Source of the DNA: Cinclus cinclus
Taxonomy: Eukaryota > Chordata > Aves > Passeriformes > Cinclidae
Assembly: GCF_963662255.1 (NCBI RefSeq)
Contig: NC_085047.1
Span: forward strand, 95,549,619 to 95,613,618
DNA: 64,000 nucleotides
Reading direction: 5' to 3'
Shown: piece after piece, positions 12,585 through 25,199 of the stretch
Position numbering within the stretch: position 1 is the stretch's first letter
Layout of the letters: each line of letters opens with the position of its first letter
Notes under the pieces: generated by a model
The model's input: the letters and a program-made list of their open reading frames with translations, nothing else
Databases searched by the model: none
Told to the model about the DNA's origin: nothing
Made by a program: the position numbers and the translations under genes

Positions 12585-13325
12585 GATTGGGATTGATCAC
12601 ACTCTCAGCAAGTTTGCTTGTGGCAGACACCAAGTTAATTGGTGCAGCTGGTTTGCTCGAGGGAAGGAACATCATGTGGAAAGGTCTTGACAGCGTTGAG
12701 GAGAGGAACCATGAGAATTGCACCAAATCCAGCAAGACCAAGTATCCTGCAAAAGCATTTGGGCAATCTCCAATTGTGAGTCTCCTTTTCTCACTTTGTT
12801 CTTGTGAGGTCATAGCTGTAGCACTTCATCCAGCTCTGGAGCTCCACAGCAAAAGAAACTCATGGACCTGTCAAAGATGGTCCAGAAGGGGACCATGAAA
12901 ATGATCATAAGGCTGGAAGGGCTCTCCTGTGCAAAATGGCTGAGAGAGTTGAGATATTCAATCTGAAGAGCAGAAGGCTCCAGAGACACCTTACTGTGGC
13001 CTTCTAATGTATAAAGGGAGTTTATAAAAAGATGAAGAGAGATTTTGTACAAAGGGCTGGAGTGCTTTGAAAAGGGTACATTATTTGAAACCTAATAAGA
13101 GAAGGTTTTGATTGGGCTCAAGTCAGCCAGAAAACTTGTGGTTGACTCATTACTGGAAGTGTTCAAGGACAGGTTTGATGGGACTTTGAGCAACCTGATT
13201 TAGCAAAAGATGTCTCTGGCCATGGCACTGGAGTTGGAACTAGTTATCTTTAAAGATCCCTTCCAACCTAAAAGATTACATAATTCTCTGATTACATTAT
13301 CCTATGATTCTACAATTCTATGACA
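12585..13325 (+). mobile_element. CR1 LINE, plus strand, with 3' tail
   Basis: Recognisable from the CTCAGCAAGTTTGC and GACACCAAG segment near 12604 through to the end of the 3' region. Later landmarks are GAAGTGTTCAAGGACAGGTT near 13158, GAGTTGGAACTAGTTATCTT near 13230, CCCTTCCAACCTAA and a tail of repeated ATTCTATGA-like units ending near 13322. CR1 tails are short octamer repeats of this kind, not poly(A). The body carries many indels, including a poorly matching stretch around 12720-12900, so it is an old 5'-truncated copy. Plus-strand frames here (for example 12539-12898) come from decayed reverse-transcriptase sequence. Confidence 0.87.
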
Positions 13326-14033
13326 GATCTGATGAAGTTCACCCTGATAAACGTATAGAACAAATATGAGTAATCAGGAGCTTAGCCTATAAAGTGTGTA
13401 ACCTATCTGTCACATTTTGAAGTCTCATACAAACCCGGGCATGTGAAATGGCACTAGACATCTGTGATTATACACCTAAATAACATGGTGATATGCAGGT
13501 GCAGACATCTGTCTTGTAAACATTAACTAAGGTATCTCAGTCTGAAGATAAATACTAATTAAAAAATTGGCAGTTTAATCAATGAAAATAAGACAGACCA
13601 GTGAATGAAACCGCTAGTACAGTGAGGTATTCTATGATTCATTTCTGAAATTGTAGAAAATGTTGTTCTTGTTTCATTACAACATTAATGTGCTTTTTTA
13701 TATAAGCATAAATATTTTAAAGTTTATCCTTTATTTTCCTCTTTCTAATGACTTCGTCTTCCCTTCCTATTGTCACTTTATATTTAGTGTAACTAACTTT
13801 TTTTTTGTCTGATCAATAGCGGCTTTTTTTCTTTTTAATTTAGCCTAGAATACAAAAAACTCAGAAAAATAACATAATGTTTTCTGTTTTCCTCTTGCTC
13901 CTAGTTGTGCTCTCTTCCCTCATCTATTTTGTTTGTAAGTTTCTCCCAGGAGTAAAACAATATTATGGCACCTACAGAGCAAGTGACAATTTTTCTTGGA
14001 ATTTAAGCACTATATTATTTAGTATAAATAGTA
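13326..14033. other. AT-rich unique sequence, no gene seen
   Basis: No recognisable repeat or gene. The open frame at 13877 encodes a hydrophobic start but overlaps the start of the next LTR and has no family resemblance that I recognise. Confidence 0.6.
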
Positions 14034-14039
14034 GACTAC

Positions 14040-14464
14040 TGCGGAGGAATTTGGCCAGGGAAGAATGTAACCAACCAATATGATTGGTATAGCATTGTTC
14101 ACTTTATTAAAGCTAGCATTAACATTTATACTTTTTGCATACTTGCTTAATCACACTTGACATATGCTTATTGGTTCTTCTTGTGTGTTTCCCTTACATG
14201 ATTGGTTTCAGCAAGCGTGAGATAGTTACGCCCTCTGCTTTCCTAACAGTGTTTTTGTTCACAGATTGTTATTTGCTACTCCCTAGACTTCTATCCGCTA
14301 CTCCTTAGACTTCTATCTGTTATTCCCTAGACTTCTATCTTATTGTATAACTCCTGCCTCAAGGACATGCTGATTTGCTGTGTCTACATGCCTCTCAGCA
14401 CTTTTTTTCTGACCGCAGGGCCTCGGTCGAGCCATGTCCGAGTTCTGCTAACTAACTATCAACA
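14040..14464 (-). mobile_element. Solo LTR, ERVK-like, minus strand, 6-bp target-site duplication
   Basis: This 425-bp element is flanked by exact GACTAC repeats (14034-14039 and 14465-14470). Read on the minus strand it starts TGTTGATAGTTAG and ends CCTCCGCA. U3 holds a tandem repeat (14275-14339) and CCAAT-like boxes. They are followed by a TATA-like AAGTATAAATG near 14130, an AATAAAG poly(A) signal near 14107 and a short U5. TATA-to-poly(A) spacing is compact, as expected for a small LTR. No internal ERV sequence is attached, so two LTRs have probably recombined to one. The exact target duplication suggests it is younger than the neighbouring CR1 copies. Confidence 0.9.
14275..14339 (-). 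repeat. Three ~22-bp tandem repeats in LTR U3
   Basis: Three consecutive units share the core CTAGACTTCTATC (plus-strand reading) with one or two differences each. They lie upstream of the inferred promoter in the LTR's U3 region. Retroviral U3 repeats often act as enhancers; that role here is inferred from position only. Confidence 0.75.
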
Positions 14465-14470
14465 GACTAC

Positions 14471-15327
14471 AGCGTTTAGAATTATTTCATGTACTACAAA
14501 AGGTTAACCATCATTTGAGGAAATGCTTTTAAAAAATAAACTATAATTTAGTTTCTATTCAACACATTTTATGTGTGTCAATTTTGACTTCAGTAAACAC
14601 GATCGTAAGTTCATATTAAACAATATGAAGAGGAGGAAAGTAAAACATTATAGAATTCATTGACCAGAATTTTGATTCTATTTGATTCAGTTTTCTCATT
14701 TATAGTTAATTTTAGTGTATTTACTGTTTCTGATTTATATACCATAAGTCAGGTCAGAGATAAATTTCATTAAAACAGTTACATGGTTAATTTATTTATG
14801 ACATTTTAAGCAAATATTGGTAGTGATATTCAGTCATCAGTTCAATAAAATCCTGTTTTATTTTTTTTTCAAAGAACATAGCTCTTGTTCTCTTCCTCTG
14901 CCCAGACTAGAAATAATTTTATAAAACCCCACAATTTCTGTTTTCACTTTATGTATATTATATTCTATAGAAGTGTTGATATTTTTCACCTTGTTCAATT
15001 ACTCTATTATTACTTCATGCAATCTATAAAATAGTTTTCGTTACTTTTCTGCCATGTCTTCCATAAATCAGCTTGGTAGGTTCAGTTTTCCTGAGTGCAG
15101 AATGTCTAAGAGTGAAATTGAATATTTTGATCCACAGAGGATTAAAAAAATTAAGTTATATTAAAAGCATGTCCCTTTCATATTAGGTGCTTAATTTCAA
15201 CATCTAAATACTCAAAAGCTAGTGTCCTGAGAGTCTGGTGGGTATCTGAGTTTAAGTTCCTAAAGTGTGAAACTTCCAGATGATCCTAGGCCAGCTATTA
15301 GGTCGGTGGCTTCATGGAACTTGGTGA
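14471..15327. other. AT-rich unique sequence, no gene seen
   Basis: No gene or family-level repeat recognised between the two LTRs. Confidence 0.6.
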
Positions 15328-15332
15328 CTTTA

Positions 15333-15737
15333 TGCAGAAAGAAAATCCCGATTGTTTGGGAACAAAAAAGCTTTAATACTAGAAAACAACGAACAGCAAA
15401 CTGAACAGTTTGTACTGAAAGAACCAGGAAAGATGGTACAGGGTGGCTACCCCATGCACAAAGACAATAGCAAAAAACAAGTGTTAGGAGCTGGCAGGGG
15501 TATTTATAAACTTGGAGAAGGGGAGGAATTAGGATGGAATTTAGGGAGGGGATCCAATAGGGAAGGGTAATTAGGAATAATAAAATTTTTGCAGCAAAAA
15601 GGAAACAATGGCAATTAGGGAAAGAGACAACTTTCTGGCAATGATCAATTTATGGAACTGGAGGATTCTGGGGGTGATTATTTACTCATTCTTATTGCAA
15701 ATGATTTTCCCATGGCCTTAAGCCCTGGTCATCTGCA
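15333..15737 (-). mobile_element. Solo LTR, minus strand, short inverted ends
   Basis: The proposed 405-bp element has perfect terminal inverted repeats TGCAGA/TCTGCA. Flanks are CTTTA (15328-15332) and CTTTT (15738-15742), which could be a 5-bp duplication with one change. On the minus strand there is a TATA box (TTTATAAATA) near 15509 and an ATTAAAG poly(A)-like signal near 15370, followed by a short U5. These features together support a complete LTR in minus orientation. The family is not identified with confidence; the possible 5-bp duplication would favour ERVL. Exact ends are less certain than for the other solo LTRs. The plus-strand frame at 15352-15570 is an antisense artefact. Confidence 0.7.
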
Positions 15738-15742
15738 CTTTT

Positions 15743-16638
15743 ATTGGAGCTAACCACAGCAATAGTATGTTAAAGATCCTTAGGATTTCCTGCTGTATCA
15801 TGACCATCTTAAACAGATAAAACTGACAGTGTCTTAAGTCCCATTCACATTATTTATAAAAACATATACTTTTTCTAGGTTGCCTTAAACTTGATCATGT
15901 TGCCACATACCCAGCTTCTCAAGTGTCACTCACTACAGATTCACCTTTGCCAAATTAATTGAGCCCTACATAGCTATTTTTAGAAGACATAAACCATTTT
16001 CCAGGCACGATTTGCTGTATGGACAACATGGTCGCAACCAATAATTAGAGATTTCATATTTACCTGATATACAGCATCTACCTTACAGACATATGATTGA
16101 ACATGCTTTAATATTTTTAAATTTTTTAGATCCTGTAGTTAAAAAGTTGATATTTTTCAATTTTGATTTATTAGAGCATAGCAAATTAGGCAATAGTATA
16201 CAGCAAAGGTAATTACTAATTAAATTGATGAAATTATTGTACATTCTGTAAACTATGTAGGAGATTATAAACAATTTAAAGAACTTGAAAAATATTGGTC
16301 TCCTAGGTGACTTGCACCGGAGCATACCTAGGTAATTATGGTATTTTGGACATTAAAAAAACTGTGTTGGTATATGATATTCCGTCTGTTTTTTCTCCTT
16401 GTTGCCTGTTCTCGCATTTGCTGTTCAGCAAGTTGTTCTCTTTGTTGCATTTTTAGACTATTTTGGAGAAAGAGGGTCATGGAATGATAATAAAATTAAA
16501 GAATTAACAGTGAAAATATCCCAGTGAAATAAATAATCCATCTTTATTCCATGGTGATACTATTGCCTATGCTTTCTGATATCAGTGTACTTACCAACAG
16601 CAATTTCTGATCCTTATTCTGTCACCACGATCAATAAA
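15743..16638. other. AT-rich unique sequence, no gene seen
   Basis: No recognisable gene or repeat. A minus-strand frame of 80 codons at 16083-16325 has no coding signature. Confidence 0.6.
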
Positions 16639-16797
16639 TCACACTGTTTGTGCATCTGATAGCTTACTAGATGATTCCAGATTTATAGTGGAACTCACAC
16701 TATTTTTGCATCTGGGATTACTATTGTGACCAGATTTACAATGTAGACATGCTGTTTGTGCATCTGGTATCTTGCCAGACTTATAGTGGCAAATTGG
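16639..16797. repeat. Degenerate ~52-bp tandem repeat, three units
   Basis: Three diverged units start near 16639, 16695 and 16744. Each contains a CACTGTTTGTGCATCTG-like block followed by a CCAGATTTATAGTGG-like block. An AATAAATCACAC sequence sits just upstream, so this could be the end of an old LTR, but I see no clear LTR boundaries. An old minisatellite is the alternative. Confidence 0.55.
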
Positions 16798-19700
16798 TTA
16801 CTCAAAAATATTATCTGTGAAGGTCTCCCAGGGATTCAGACAGACAGATAATATGCCAACTACCATGGAGAAGCCTAGTGGCCCTCAGGCCTGCTGCATT
16901 TGCAGATAACCCAAAATGCAAGAAGACTTCCCTTTCCTAAACTTTTCCATGACGATAAACCCTCCCTTTAACACTGAGATGTGGATGCAAAATATTTTCC
17001 TCTTTTGTGTTTCTTCAAGAATTCAAGGATAATTTCAGATTAGAAACTCAACATAATCTGTATTGATACTGCCCAAGGGACAAAATGTAAGATGTTATGC
17101 CTTAATGGAAACATAAAATGTTTAAAAGATATAGGTAATGTCAGGATGGATGGTAATTTTTTGCACAAGACAGGTGCACAATGTTAAATAAAAAAGGTAT
17201 AAGAACAGTTCAGGTTGCAAGCACACAGTTAGAGAGAAAAGGTTTTCACAGAATGAATAATAAGCTTCCACAATGGTTTCACAATCCTGCTGAGCTAGAA
17301 GATGATTTAGGGGTACTGAAATCACTTAGCAAAGGAGAGACTATTTACCTCGAAATTTGGCTTTTCTGAGGATCCCCTACTTAATCCTGAATCCCATAGA
17401 ATGAAAAATTTGGAAGTTGCCATACCTTTGGTTGTCCACAAAGTGTTGATGGAACTCTCATCAACATCCAAACACAGCTGTCAGGTTTATGGAGTGGAGG
17501 GAGATGAATCAGCAAACCTAAACCACAGTTTTCAATTCACTTTAACTGTAGGTCAATACACAGTGCTATCTCAGCATATTTTCCAAAAGAGCATAGGATC
17601 TTATTTAAAGCTGCTTTTATTATTGATGAAGATTACTGAAGAATTAACCCCAGTAAAAGACTGCTCTAAAATAAAAAGTATTAGTGTAACAACTGCTGCA
17701 TAATGACAGAGAATTAAATGTTAAAATTATGGAAATAAAATACATTTTTTTACCTATTTATATAAATGAGCTGTAAACCAGAATAACATTTCATTTTCTC
17801 TCTTTAAATATATAACAGGAGCACACATTACTTATAACATGCATTCATTGTAAATCCTTATATCTGTATTTAAAAAAGCCACTTCAACATGCATTTTGAG
17901 TTCTTTAATTTCAGCATGATAACATTCCCTTTGATGGTCTGTTACTTACACTACTGTCTGCTGAAAAATGTAAATGATGAAATTAAATTAAATGTCTTGA
18001 TGTAGGCAGAGATCCAAATCAGGCCATTCTGCTAGTGCTAAGTGACTCCTGTGGTATTCAGCTAGCTTTGTGCGTGAAATAGAGTGTCTTGGTCTGGGAG
18101 ATGTAAAGAGAAAACAGGTCAGACACTTTCTTTTAGAGATAATGGTGCCAAGGAAAGAAAGCAAATGCATGGCAGAAAAAACTGTACATGGATTTGCACA
18201 TATGGTTTTATATGCTCTAAACTGAAACACTAAAGTGACTGCTGAGGTTTTGTGTAAGCACCCTTATTGAGAAAGGATTTGAGGCTTACCAGAAATCCTA
18301 GAAAGTTATTAAGATAGAGATCAGCTGCTGCATAGAATACAGAATCCTGGAAAAATTCACAGCATCATCTTGATTTTGTACCATCTGGCTCACATCATAA
18401 ATGCTTTGAGCACTGCCATTCTGTGAACAGAATACCTGGTGTCAGTAAAATGGCCTTGAAGAAACACTCGCCATGTCTTCACTCAAGGAAGAGGAATGTG
18501 AAATAGCAATAGAAAAATGTGAAGCACTAAAAAAAAGTCAATATAAAAATGCACATACCTAATTTTGACTACTTTAAATAAAGTAAATTTTGATATTACC
18601 TGAAGGCAAGTCTGATAAATCCCAGGAAACATAGCAATAATTTTTCCCTGTCAGGTATCTTTAACAGTTATCTTCAGCAGTATTGGGGTATTTCTATAAG
18701 CTCCTGGTGGCCATGGACTGATATTTTGGCTGTGTTGGTCACCTTTTTTCAGCAGAGAAAAGAACAAGCAAATTTTGGCAAATGACTTCTCTGGCTTCTG
18801 GAAATAGTTCAGATGTTTGTAATTTGTGAGTTTCTGGGACTAGCCTGGATTAGATCACTGTTATTTAATACTAGCAGCATATCTCTGACTACCAGCTCAG
18901 GACACTGTGTTCTGACCATAGTTCTCCCTAGGGAAGAACTGGGTAAAAAGGAAGAATTTTTTTTTTTTTCCTTGTCTCTTCTTCTTCATTTACCTGCTCA
19001 AATCAGACTGCACATGAATTTCTATAAAGGACATGTGGTTTCCCATATTTTAAAAATTTCTCTTAAAAGCACAAATAAAATCAAACTCACCCCATCCAAA
19101 GAAAAAAAGCGCCAAACAAACAAAAACAAACAAATAAACCCTCCAAAAAACTTACCACAAATAAGCAAATAAACAAAACTACAACTAAGAGATTCAGACT
19201 TCCTTTAATTGAAAATGAAGACAATCAAACAAATGAGACAACTTTTTCAAACCTACATCCTATCAAAAGAAGAATCTGTTTTGGTTAAAAAATAGGTAGC
19301 TACACTGAAAACTTTCTCTGATTTAGTTAGTATTTAAATAACCAACGATATTACCTTCGGATTTGGTTGAATTTATAGCTCTATGAAATATATATATATA
19401 TACAGATTTTTTTTCTTCAGCTTTCAAGATGAGTAGGTTGAAGATTGTAGCACAAGTAATTTAAGTAATTGATATCAACATGGGGTTACTGCATATACTG
19501 CCTCTGGTATCTCTATATTATTACTAATTTCCTATCTTTTCAGGGTGGGGCTCTTTGTATATTTTTTTCATGTTTTCTCTTTTTCTCTCCTCAGTATTCC
19601 AGAGAAACCTATATCCGTGAATCCAAATTTGTCAATGGTTTAGCCTTTCCAGCACAATGTGCTTCTTGACAAGCACAAAAAGACATCCACCCACATATGG

Positions 19701-19853
19701 CAACTCAGGCTTTGTAGTAACCTTCAGTGTCTCCTAAATACGATCAAAAGATTTTGTGGGGTAATTTCCCTATAATTGGTAGTGTTTTAAAACTTTTTGA
19801 GTTAAAATTGGACAGAGTTTAAAAGGGATAACATTGAATAAGCAGTTGCATTT
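16798..19853. other. Unique sequence with minor low-complexity, no gene seen
   Basis: No gene is supported. A plus-strand open frame of 100 codons (17401-17703) has no recognised motif. An A/C-rich AAAC tract lies at 19081-19180 and a short TA repeat at 19388-19402. At 19572-19588 a pyrimidine tract ending in CAG precedes a 24-codon open stretch, which resembles a splice acceptor, but nothing else supports an exon. Confidence 0.55.
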
Positions 19854-20425
19854 TGTCTGGCTGAGATGATATTCTTCACAGCAGCCCTCATAGTGCTGTT
19901 CTTTGCATTAATAGTTAGAAAGGAGCTAATAAGATACCAGTGTTTTTGCAGCTGCTGGACAGTGCTCAACAGCATCAGGGCTGTCTCTCCAACAGTCCCC
20001 CCTTACCAATAGGCTGGGTGTGAGCAAGATTTTGGGACAATACGTAGCCAGTACTGTTGACCCAAATAGACCAAAGGGATGTTCCATTCCATACGGCATC
20101 TGCTCAGATATGAAAACTAAGGGAAAGAAGGAGGAAGGGTAGGAGCATTCATTATTTATATTTGTCTTCGGGAGAAACCACTATGCATAGTGAAACCCTG
20201 CTTGCTGAGGAGCAGACTGACACCACCTGTTAACAGAAGTAAAAAGTAAATCTATTGTTTTTCTGTGTTTCTGCATGAGCAAATTTTGCTTCCACTTTAT
20301 TAAACTGCCTTTACTTTAACGCCAAATTTTTTTTATCTTATATCTTCCATCTTGTCTTGCTGAGGAGGGGCATGATAGAGCAGCTTGGTAGGCACATGGC
20401 ATCCTGCCAATGTCAACCCTCCAGA
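19854..20425 (+). mobile_element. LTR of an avian ERVL-type element, plus strand
   Basis: The sequence follows, in order, a widespread avian ERVL-type LTR as I remember it. It begins TGTCTGGCTGAGATGATA. Then come CAACAGTCCCCCCTTACCAA near 19991, GACCAAAGGGATGTTCCATT near 20069 and a late ATTAAACTGCCTTTACTTTA (poly(A)-signal region) near 20299. The end is GGCATCCTGCCAATGTCAAC near 20398. Divergence is moderate to high. A possible target duplication GCATTT occurs at 19848-19853 and 20431-20436, but five bases would then be left between the LTR end and the second copy, so I treat it as tentative. No internal region is seen, so this is a solo LTR or a truncated copy. Confidence 0.8.
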
Positions 20426-20436
20426 AAAAGGCATTT

Positions 20437-21994
20437 TAATAAGAGTACAAATGAAAAATCATACAGACCTTTCAGCTTCTCCATTTGCTGCTGCCATGGA
20501 AGCTTCTGTCATTCTGGAGACTGCAGGAGAGAGGAGAGATTGGGACTGGGTGACAGAGGTGGCAGCAATCAGAAAAACTGCACTATTGCAATGACCATGC
20601 AGAAGCACCTTCAAGACATTCTGTGTCAAACTGTGTTGCTTCAGCTTTGTTCATATAAGGATGTTTTAAGCACTTGATAAATCTTTCCTTTTATAGTTTA
20701 TAATATTATTGTATTTTTGAAAAAGGCTGTGGGTAGAAAAAGTGAAATAAAAGAATGTGTATTAACTTCTACTTTTCATTGTTGGAACTCCTAAATGCTG
20801 GGGACTCCATTGTGTTTGGCATTTCACAGAAATATAATAAAAGATAGCTGCTGCCACAAAGTTGTTTACAGTCTGAACTATAAGACACAACAACCTGGGA
20901 ATTGGCAAAGGTGTATGAACTCGTTTTAAGGTAAGTTGCTTTGCCCACAGTGTCTAGGTGTAATGAACCATCATCAGTATTCAGCACACACTGAGCTCAG
21001 AAATCCAGAAGGTGTTCAACATCATCACTGGCATTTCTATATAGCATTGCCTTTGACAGCAGATTGATGATGGTGGTGGATTCATTGTGGTAGAAGAATT
21101 GCTTCTCTGTTTTTTATCCAGCCCTTATCCTCAGCTCAGCTTTGCATCTGATATCACCTTCATCTCCTTGGTAAATGTGTACAGTCCAGTACTGTGTGTG
21201 TACCTCAGGAGAGTGAGGTAAACCAGCAGAAGATGATATATGGGAGCAGCAGGTGGACCTCCTTGGCAGTCAGGGAATATTCTACACTTGTCAGGCACAG
21301 TCATGGACTGAGAAAGGCCAAATGTGAGGAAGAACAAGCTTCCTTGTTTTTTGGCTGTGGACTAGCGACATGTTCTCAAGTTATTACTAGGTAATTAATC
21401 ATTGGTAATATTTCAGTGATTGGCAGGATGGTTTTGACTCAAAGTTAGATCATTCTCAGCATGAAGCCATGCTTTGGGTATTTAGTACTAGCTTGCTGAC
21501 AGCTTAGTCATCTTTGTATCACACACTGAGTACACATGTGCTCCAGTTCTGTCTTTCCATATGAGGAGTGATATTTTGTCTGATTTTCCTTGGTGAAAGT
21601 GTCACATTTGTTGTTTTTCAACTAAAATTTTTCTCAGACAATTTTAAATCGTTCCATACTGATGCCTTTTTTTGGCAGTGACAAATTTTCTGTGACAAAT
21701 GAGCTTGGTGTTCTGCATTTTCCAATGATTATTAAATGTTGATGTTCACCCCGAACCATGGGATAAACTGAACAAGAGAAAAATGCATTTAAACTATATT
21801 TTTTTTTAAATTTGGAACTGTATTTTATTTTTTGCATAAATCCATTTGTGATTTCCACAGGTTCAGCTTGCAGAGTGGTTTTGTTGCAAGTTAAATGTAT
21901 TACTTTATAGAGGAAACAACCTGTCAATCATTTTCAGCTGTATCCCAAAAGTTGTCCAAGTCCTAGTAGGGGAATATATATTTTTATTTCCTCC
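20437..21994. other. Unique sequence, no gene seen
   Basis: No recognisable repeat or gene. Several short frames (20357-20677, 20769-20987, 21131-21394) lack family resemblance, and the first overlaps the LTR above. Confidence 0.55.
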
Positions 21995-22450
21995 TGGCAG
22001 GTATTTTTGCACATTTCTAAGATCTCCCTGACTCTTCTCTTCTCAATGCTGAACAACCCCACTGTTTCATCCTGGCTCCCCTGCCAGATGCCCTGGGCCC
22101 TTTATCATCCTTGTAGCCCATAGCCGCACACACTTCAGTTTTTCCATGTCCTTGCTGTGCTGGGGAGCCCAGCACTGAACCCAGCAGTCCAGATGTGTGT
22201 CGTTGGGACTGAGCAGAGGGGAAGGATCACTTTCTGCTGGGAGAACTGTGCCTCTGGTAGCCAGGGAGGCTTTTGGATGTCTTTCTCAGGAAGGAACATT
22301 TCTGGCTCATGCCCAACACATTGTCCACTAACATGCACAGGTTCCTCTCTGCAGAGTTCTTTTCTAGACACCTCCAGTTTTTGCTGGAGCAAGATGTCAT
22401 TCCTCCTCAGGGACAGTACATGGCATTTCCTTTTGCAAGCATTGTGGCAT
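21995..22450 (-). mobile_element. CR1 LINE fragment, minus strand
   Basis: Antisense CR1 landmarks run in order: CTTCTCTTCTCAATGCTGAAC near 22034, TCCATGTCCTTGCTGTGCTG near 22143, GGGGAGCCCAGCACTGAACC near 22161, GGAAGGATCACTTTC near 22220 and GGCTCATGCCCAACACATTG near 22304. Both ends are missing or eroded and the frame is broken. The spurious open frames at 22135-22486 on either strand come from this decayed copy. Confidence 0.85.
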
Positions 22451-25199
22451 CACTGTTATTTTCGGTGCAAAATTCTGTGTAGCTAGTGATGTTTCAGAAT
22501 AATTTGTATGCTAGCCAATCTTAAGTTTGTTTACTTTGTTTTACTCTTCACTAGATGAGGGGAGATTTTATTAACTCATAATAAAATTTATCATACTGAT
22601 TATTCAATAGATTTTCAGATTGATGTATCCTAAAGAGAAATTATCAATACCTACTGATTTAACTGTAAATTTTCTTTAGGTAATATCACAACATTTTCTT
22701 TAGAATGTACAGAAATAATTCTTTCAGGCATGAAAACAAAGAACTTTTTTTCTGTAGAAACTATAAATTATACACTATTTTTTTACACACATTTTAAAGT
22801 ACTCGTTTGAGGATTATATTTATCCCTTAAAATATACAACTTGACTTTATAATTTTCCGCCTTTTTTTTTCCATGTTGTATTTAAAATAACATATATATA
22901 TATACCTAGCAACATTACTGTGCAGTTTATAAGCACAATACCTTAAGGCAGTATATTATCCCTTGGTTTGAACACATATTGAGCTTTTCCTTTTCTTTGT
23001 AGTTTAAGTGCAGGTGTTCTACTGTCTTCACTTCACTAAGTTTTTGTCATCCTTCCTGAAAGCTATCTATGGCTGCTTTTTTTATTCCTCAGGGAAAGGT
23101 GGAATTACTGCCAACAGTTTTTCTTTTTTTTATCTTGACCTGGTGGCTGAGTGGCTTCTGTGATGGTGCCTGGTGCCTTTCATCCACACTCCTGCTGTGT
23201 GAGTAATGCTGAGCCTCAGCTGCTGCACCTCTCCCCAGTCAGTTGCTTCTGCTCTTTTAGCTGAGTGAGGATAATTACTTCACTGAGATACAGTCAGCTC
23301 CCACTGAAGTCAAGGGAGCTAATAGAATCTCAAATAGCTAATAAAAGAACTGCTTTGTTTCATGTGGGGTTAAATACAACGAAGTTGGTTCAGTGTGATA
23401 TCCATTTCAAACCACGGTACTTTTTCCAAACTCAGCTTCTGTGACAAAATTCTTATTTTATTTGGACTGTGTGTTCCTAATGTTGCATTTTCTGATTGTA
23501 CTACAATTTGCTATAAAAAATTATTTAGCTGTGTGTTAATTGGAAATTCATAATTATTTCAGAAATAATCGTGAGAAATAAAAAGACTTTATTTTTCTCT
23601 TACAAATTTCTAGTTGGGATTGTCATAATATCTTTGTAATTGATTATGAGCAAAATGTATATAAACAATCATAATTTTCCTACCAAAATAAAATAAATAT
23701 AGGAAAAAGTTTTAAAACCCTCGTATCTTACAATAAAATAAATCTAAGAAACACAAAAAATATGTGTTTGTTTTTTCTGTACCCCATCATGTTACTCTCA
23801 GACAGAAAGACTAACAGAGATTAAAAAAGCCAATGGCACAGTCAATGAACAAATGTGAAGTCCATCATTTTGATGTTTCTATTCCCAATATGCATTCTAC
23901 CCTACTTAAAAGGAATTATGGGTTTGCACTGCATTTCCTATTTGAATTGAGAAATGGATGCAGTTAATAACATTTTTACTCAATCTAATTTATCGAACAT
24001 TAAAATGTTTCTATAGATACACAATCACATCAAAATAATATATATGCATGCACAAGTATATTACATATATTGTATAAACTTATGTACTTAAGGGTATATT
24101 TAGGTATGTAAGTTTGTTTATGCACACAAATACACACAGATTTAATAGGTAACTTCACTAAAATCCACAGTATTTCAAAGCTATTAGTGAAAGCAAAACC
24201 AGATAAGGAGTGGATTTGTGAGAACAGGTAAACACTATTTTCTTATTTATACTAATCTTTGTGTAATCAAAGTTCAAGTTCTCTGTTAAAATCTGTAGAA
24301 GAGAAAGGGTAAAAAACACAGGTAATTATCTATTAACAGTTAAATATCTTTTGTGGATCGTCATCCAGAAACAAATATAATCAGACCTTCCTGCATGAAG
24401 TTCCTAACTTCCATTTCCTCTTGAAAACATCACTGTGCGACGATGATTTGCTCTTGTCACCAAGAATGATCTTCTCCTATCACCCAAGATTCATTTTACA
24501 TGTAATTAGCAAGAGCTTCTAATTTCCTAATCAAAGTCGATTGGTAGCCACAGAAGCATGCAATCTGTAAAAAAGGTGGAACAGCACAAAAATATTTTGC
24601 CAGTGTTAATATATGTTTGATGACTCATTATGTTTTCTCTTCCTACTTTTTCTTTTTGACTTAATTTCCTTAGAAAAGTATTATTTTCTTTTGCTCTCTA
24701 GAGGAATATTTTAAGAAAATTACAATCAAATTCTCTGCTAAATACTTATGGAAACCATTCTTAACAGTGGATTTTTGTAATGAAATAATTTTATTTTGTA
24801 TGTGAAAAAATCCCAGTAAACCACACCCCCAATTTTTTTTTTCTTTTCTCATTAAATTTAGCTTTTTCAAACTTCTATGCTGAGCTTCTTTATGTGCTGT
24901 ATGGCATAATTTTTTTCATATTACATGTAAACCTGAGGGACTCACTGACAAACACAGAAAAATGACAAACTATATTTACCACTAAAATCTCTGATATTTT
25001 CTAACAAACTAAATACTTATGGCAATAAAGTTGTGAAGAATCAAAATGTCATAAGAACAGATTCTTTAAACACATACTGCACAGAAAAATATAACTTTAC
25101 TGGGAGCTGTCAACTAGGGAAAAAATAAGAAGAAAAATTTATGAACCACACATAGGACTGCAGTGAATTCAAAAAGAATTTACTAGATTAATGCCAATT
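22451..25199. other. AT-rich unique sequence, no gene seen
   Basis: No gene or transposon recognised. It holds a short AT dinucleotide run near 22891-22903 and an alternating TA/CA-rich stretch at 24035-24140. The segment 24420-24560 contains TAATTA-like and AATCAA-like motifs in otherwise unremarkable sequence, so it is a place to check for conserved non-coding DNA. Confidence 0.55.

Noticed and set aside
19572..19669. Splice-acceptor-like pyrimidine tract and CAG followed by 24 open codons and a stop, suggesting a terminal exon
   Set aside because: The peptide resembles nothing I know and there is no partner exon, poly(A) signal or conservation evidence. The pattern is expected by chance. 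RNA-seq junction reads at 19588 would be needed.
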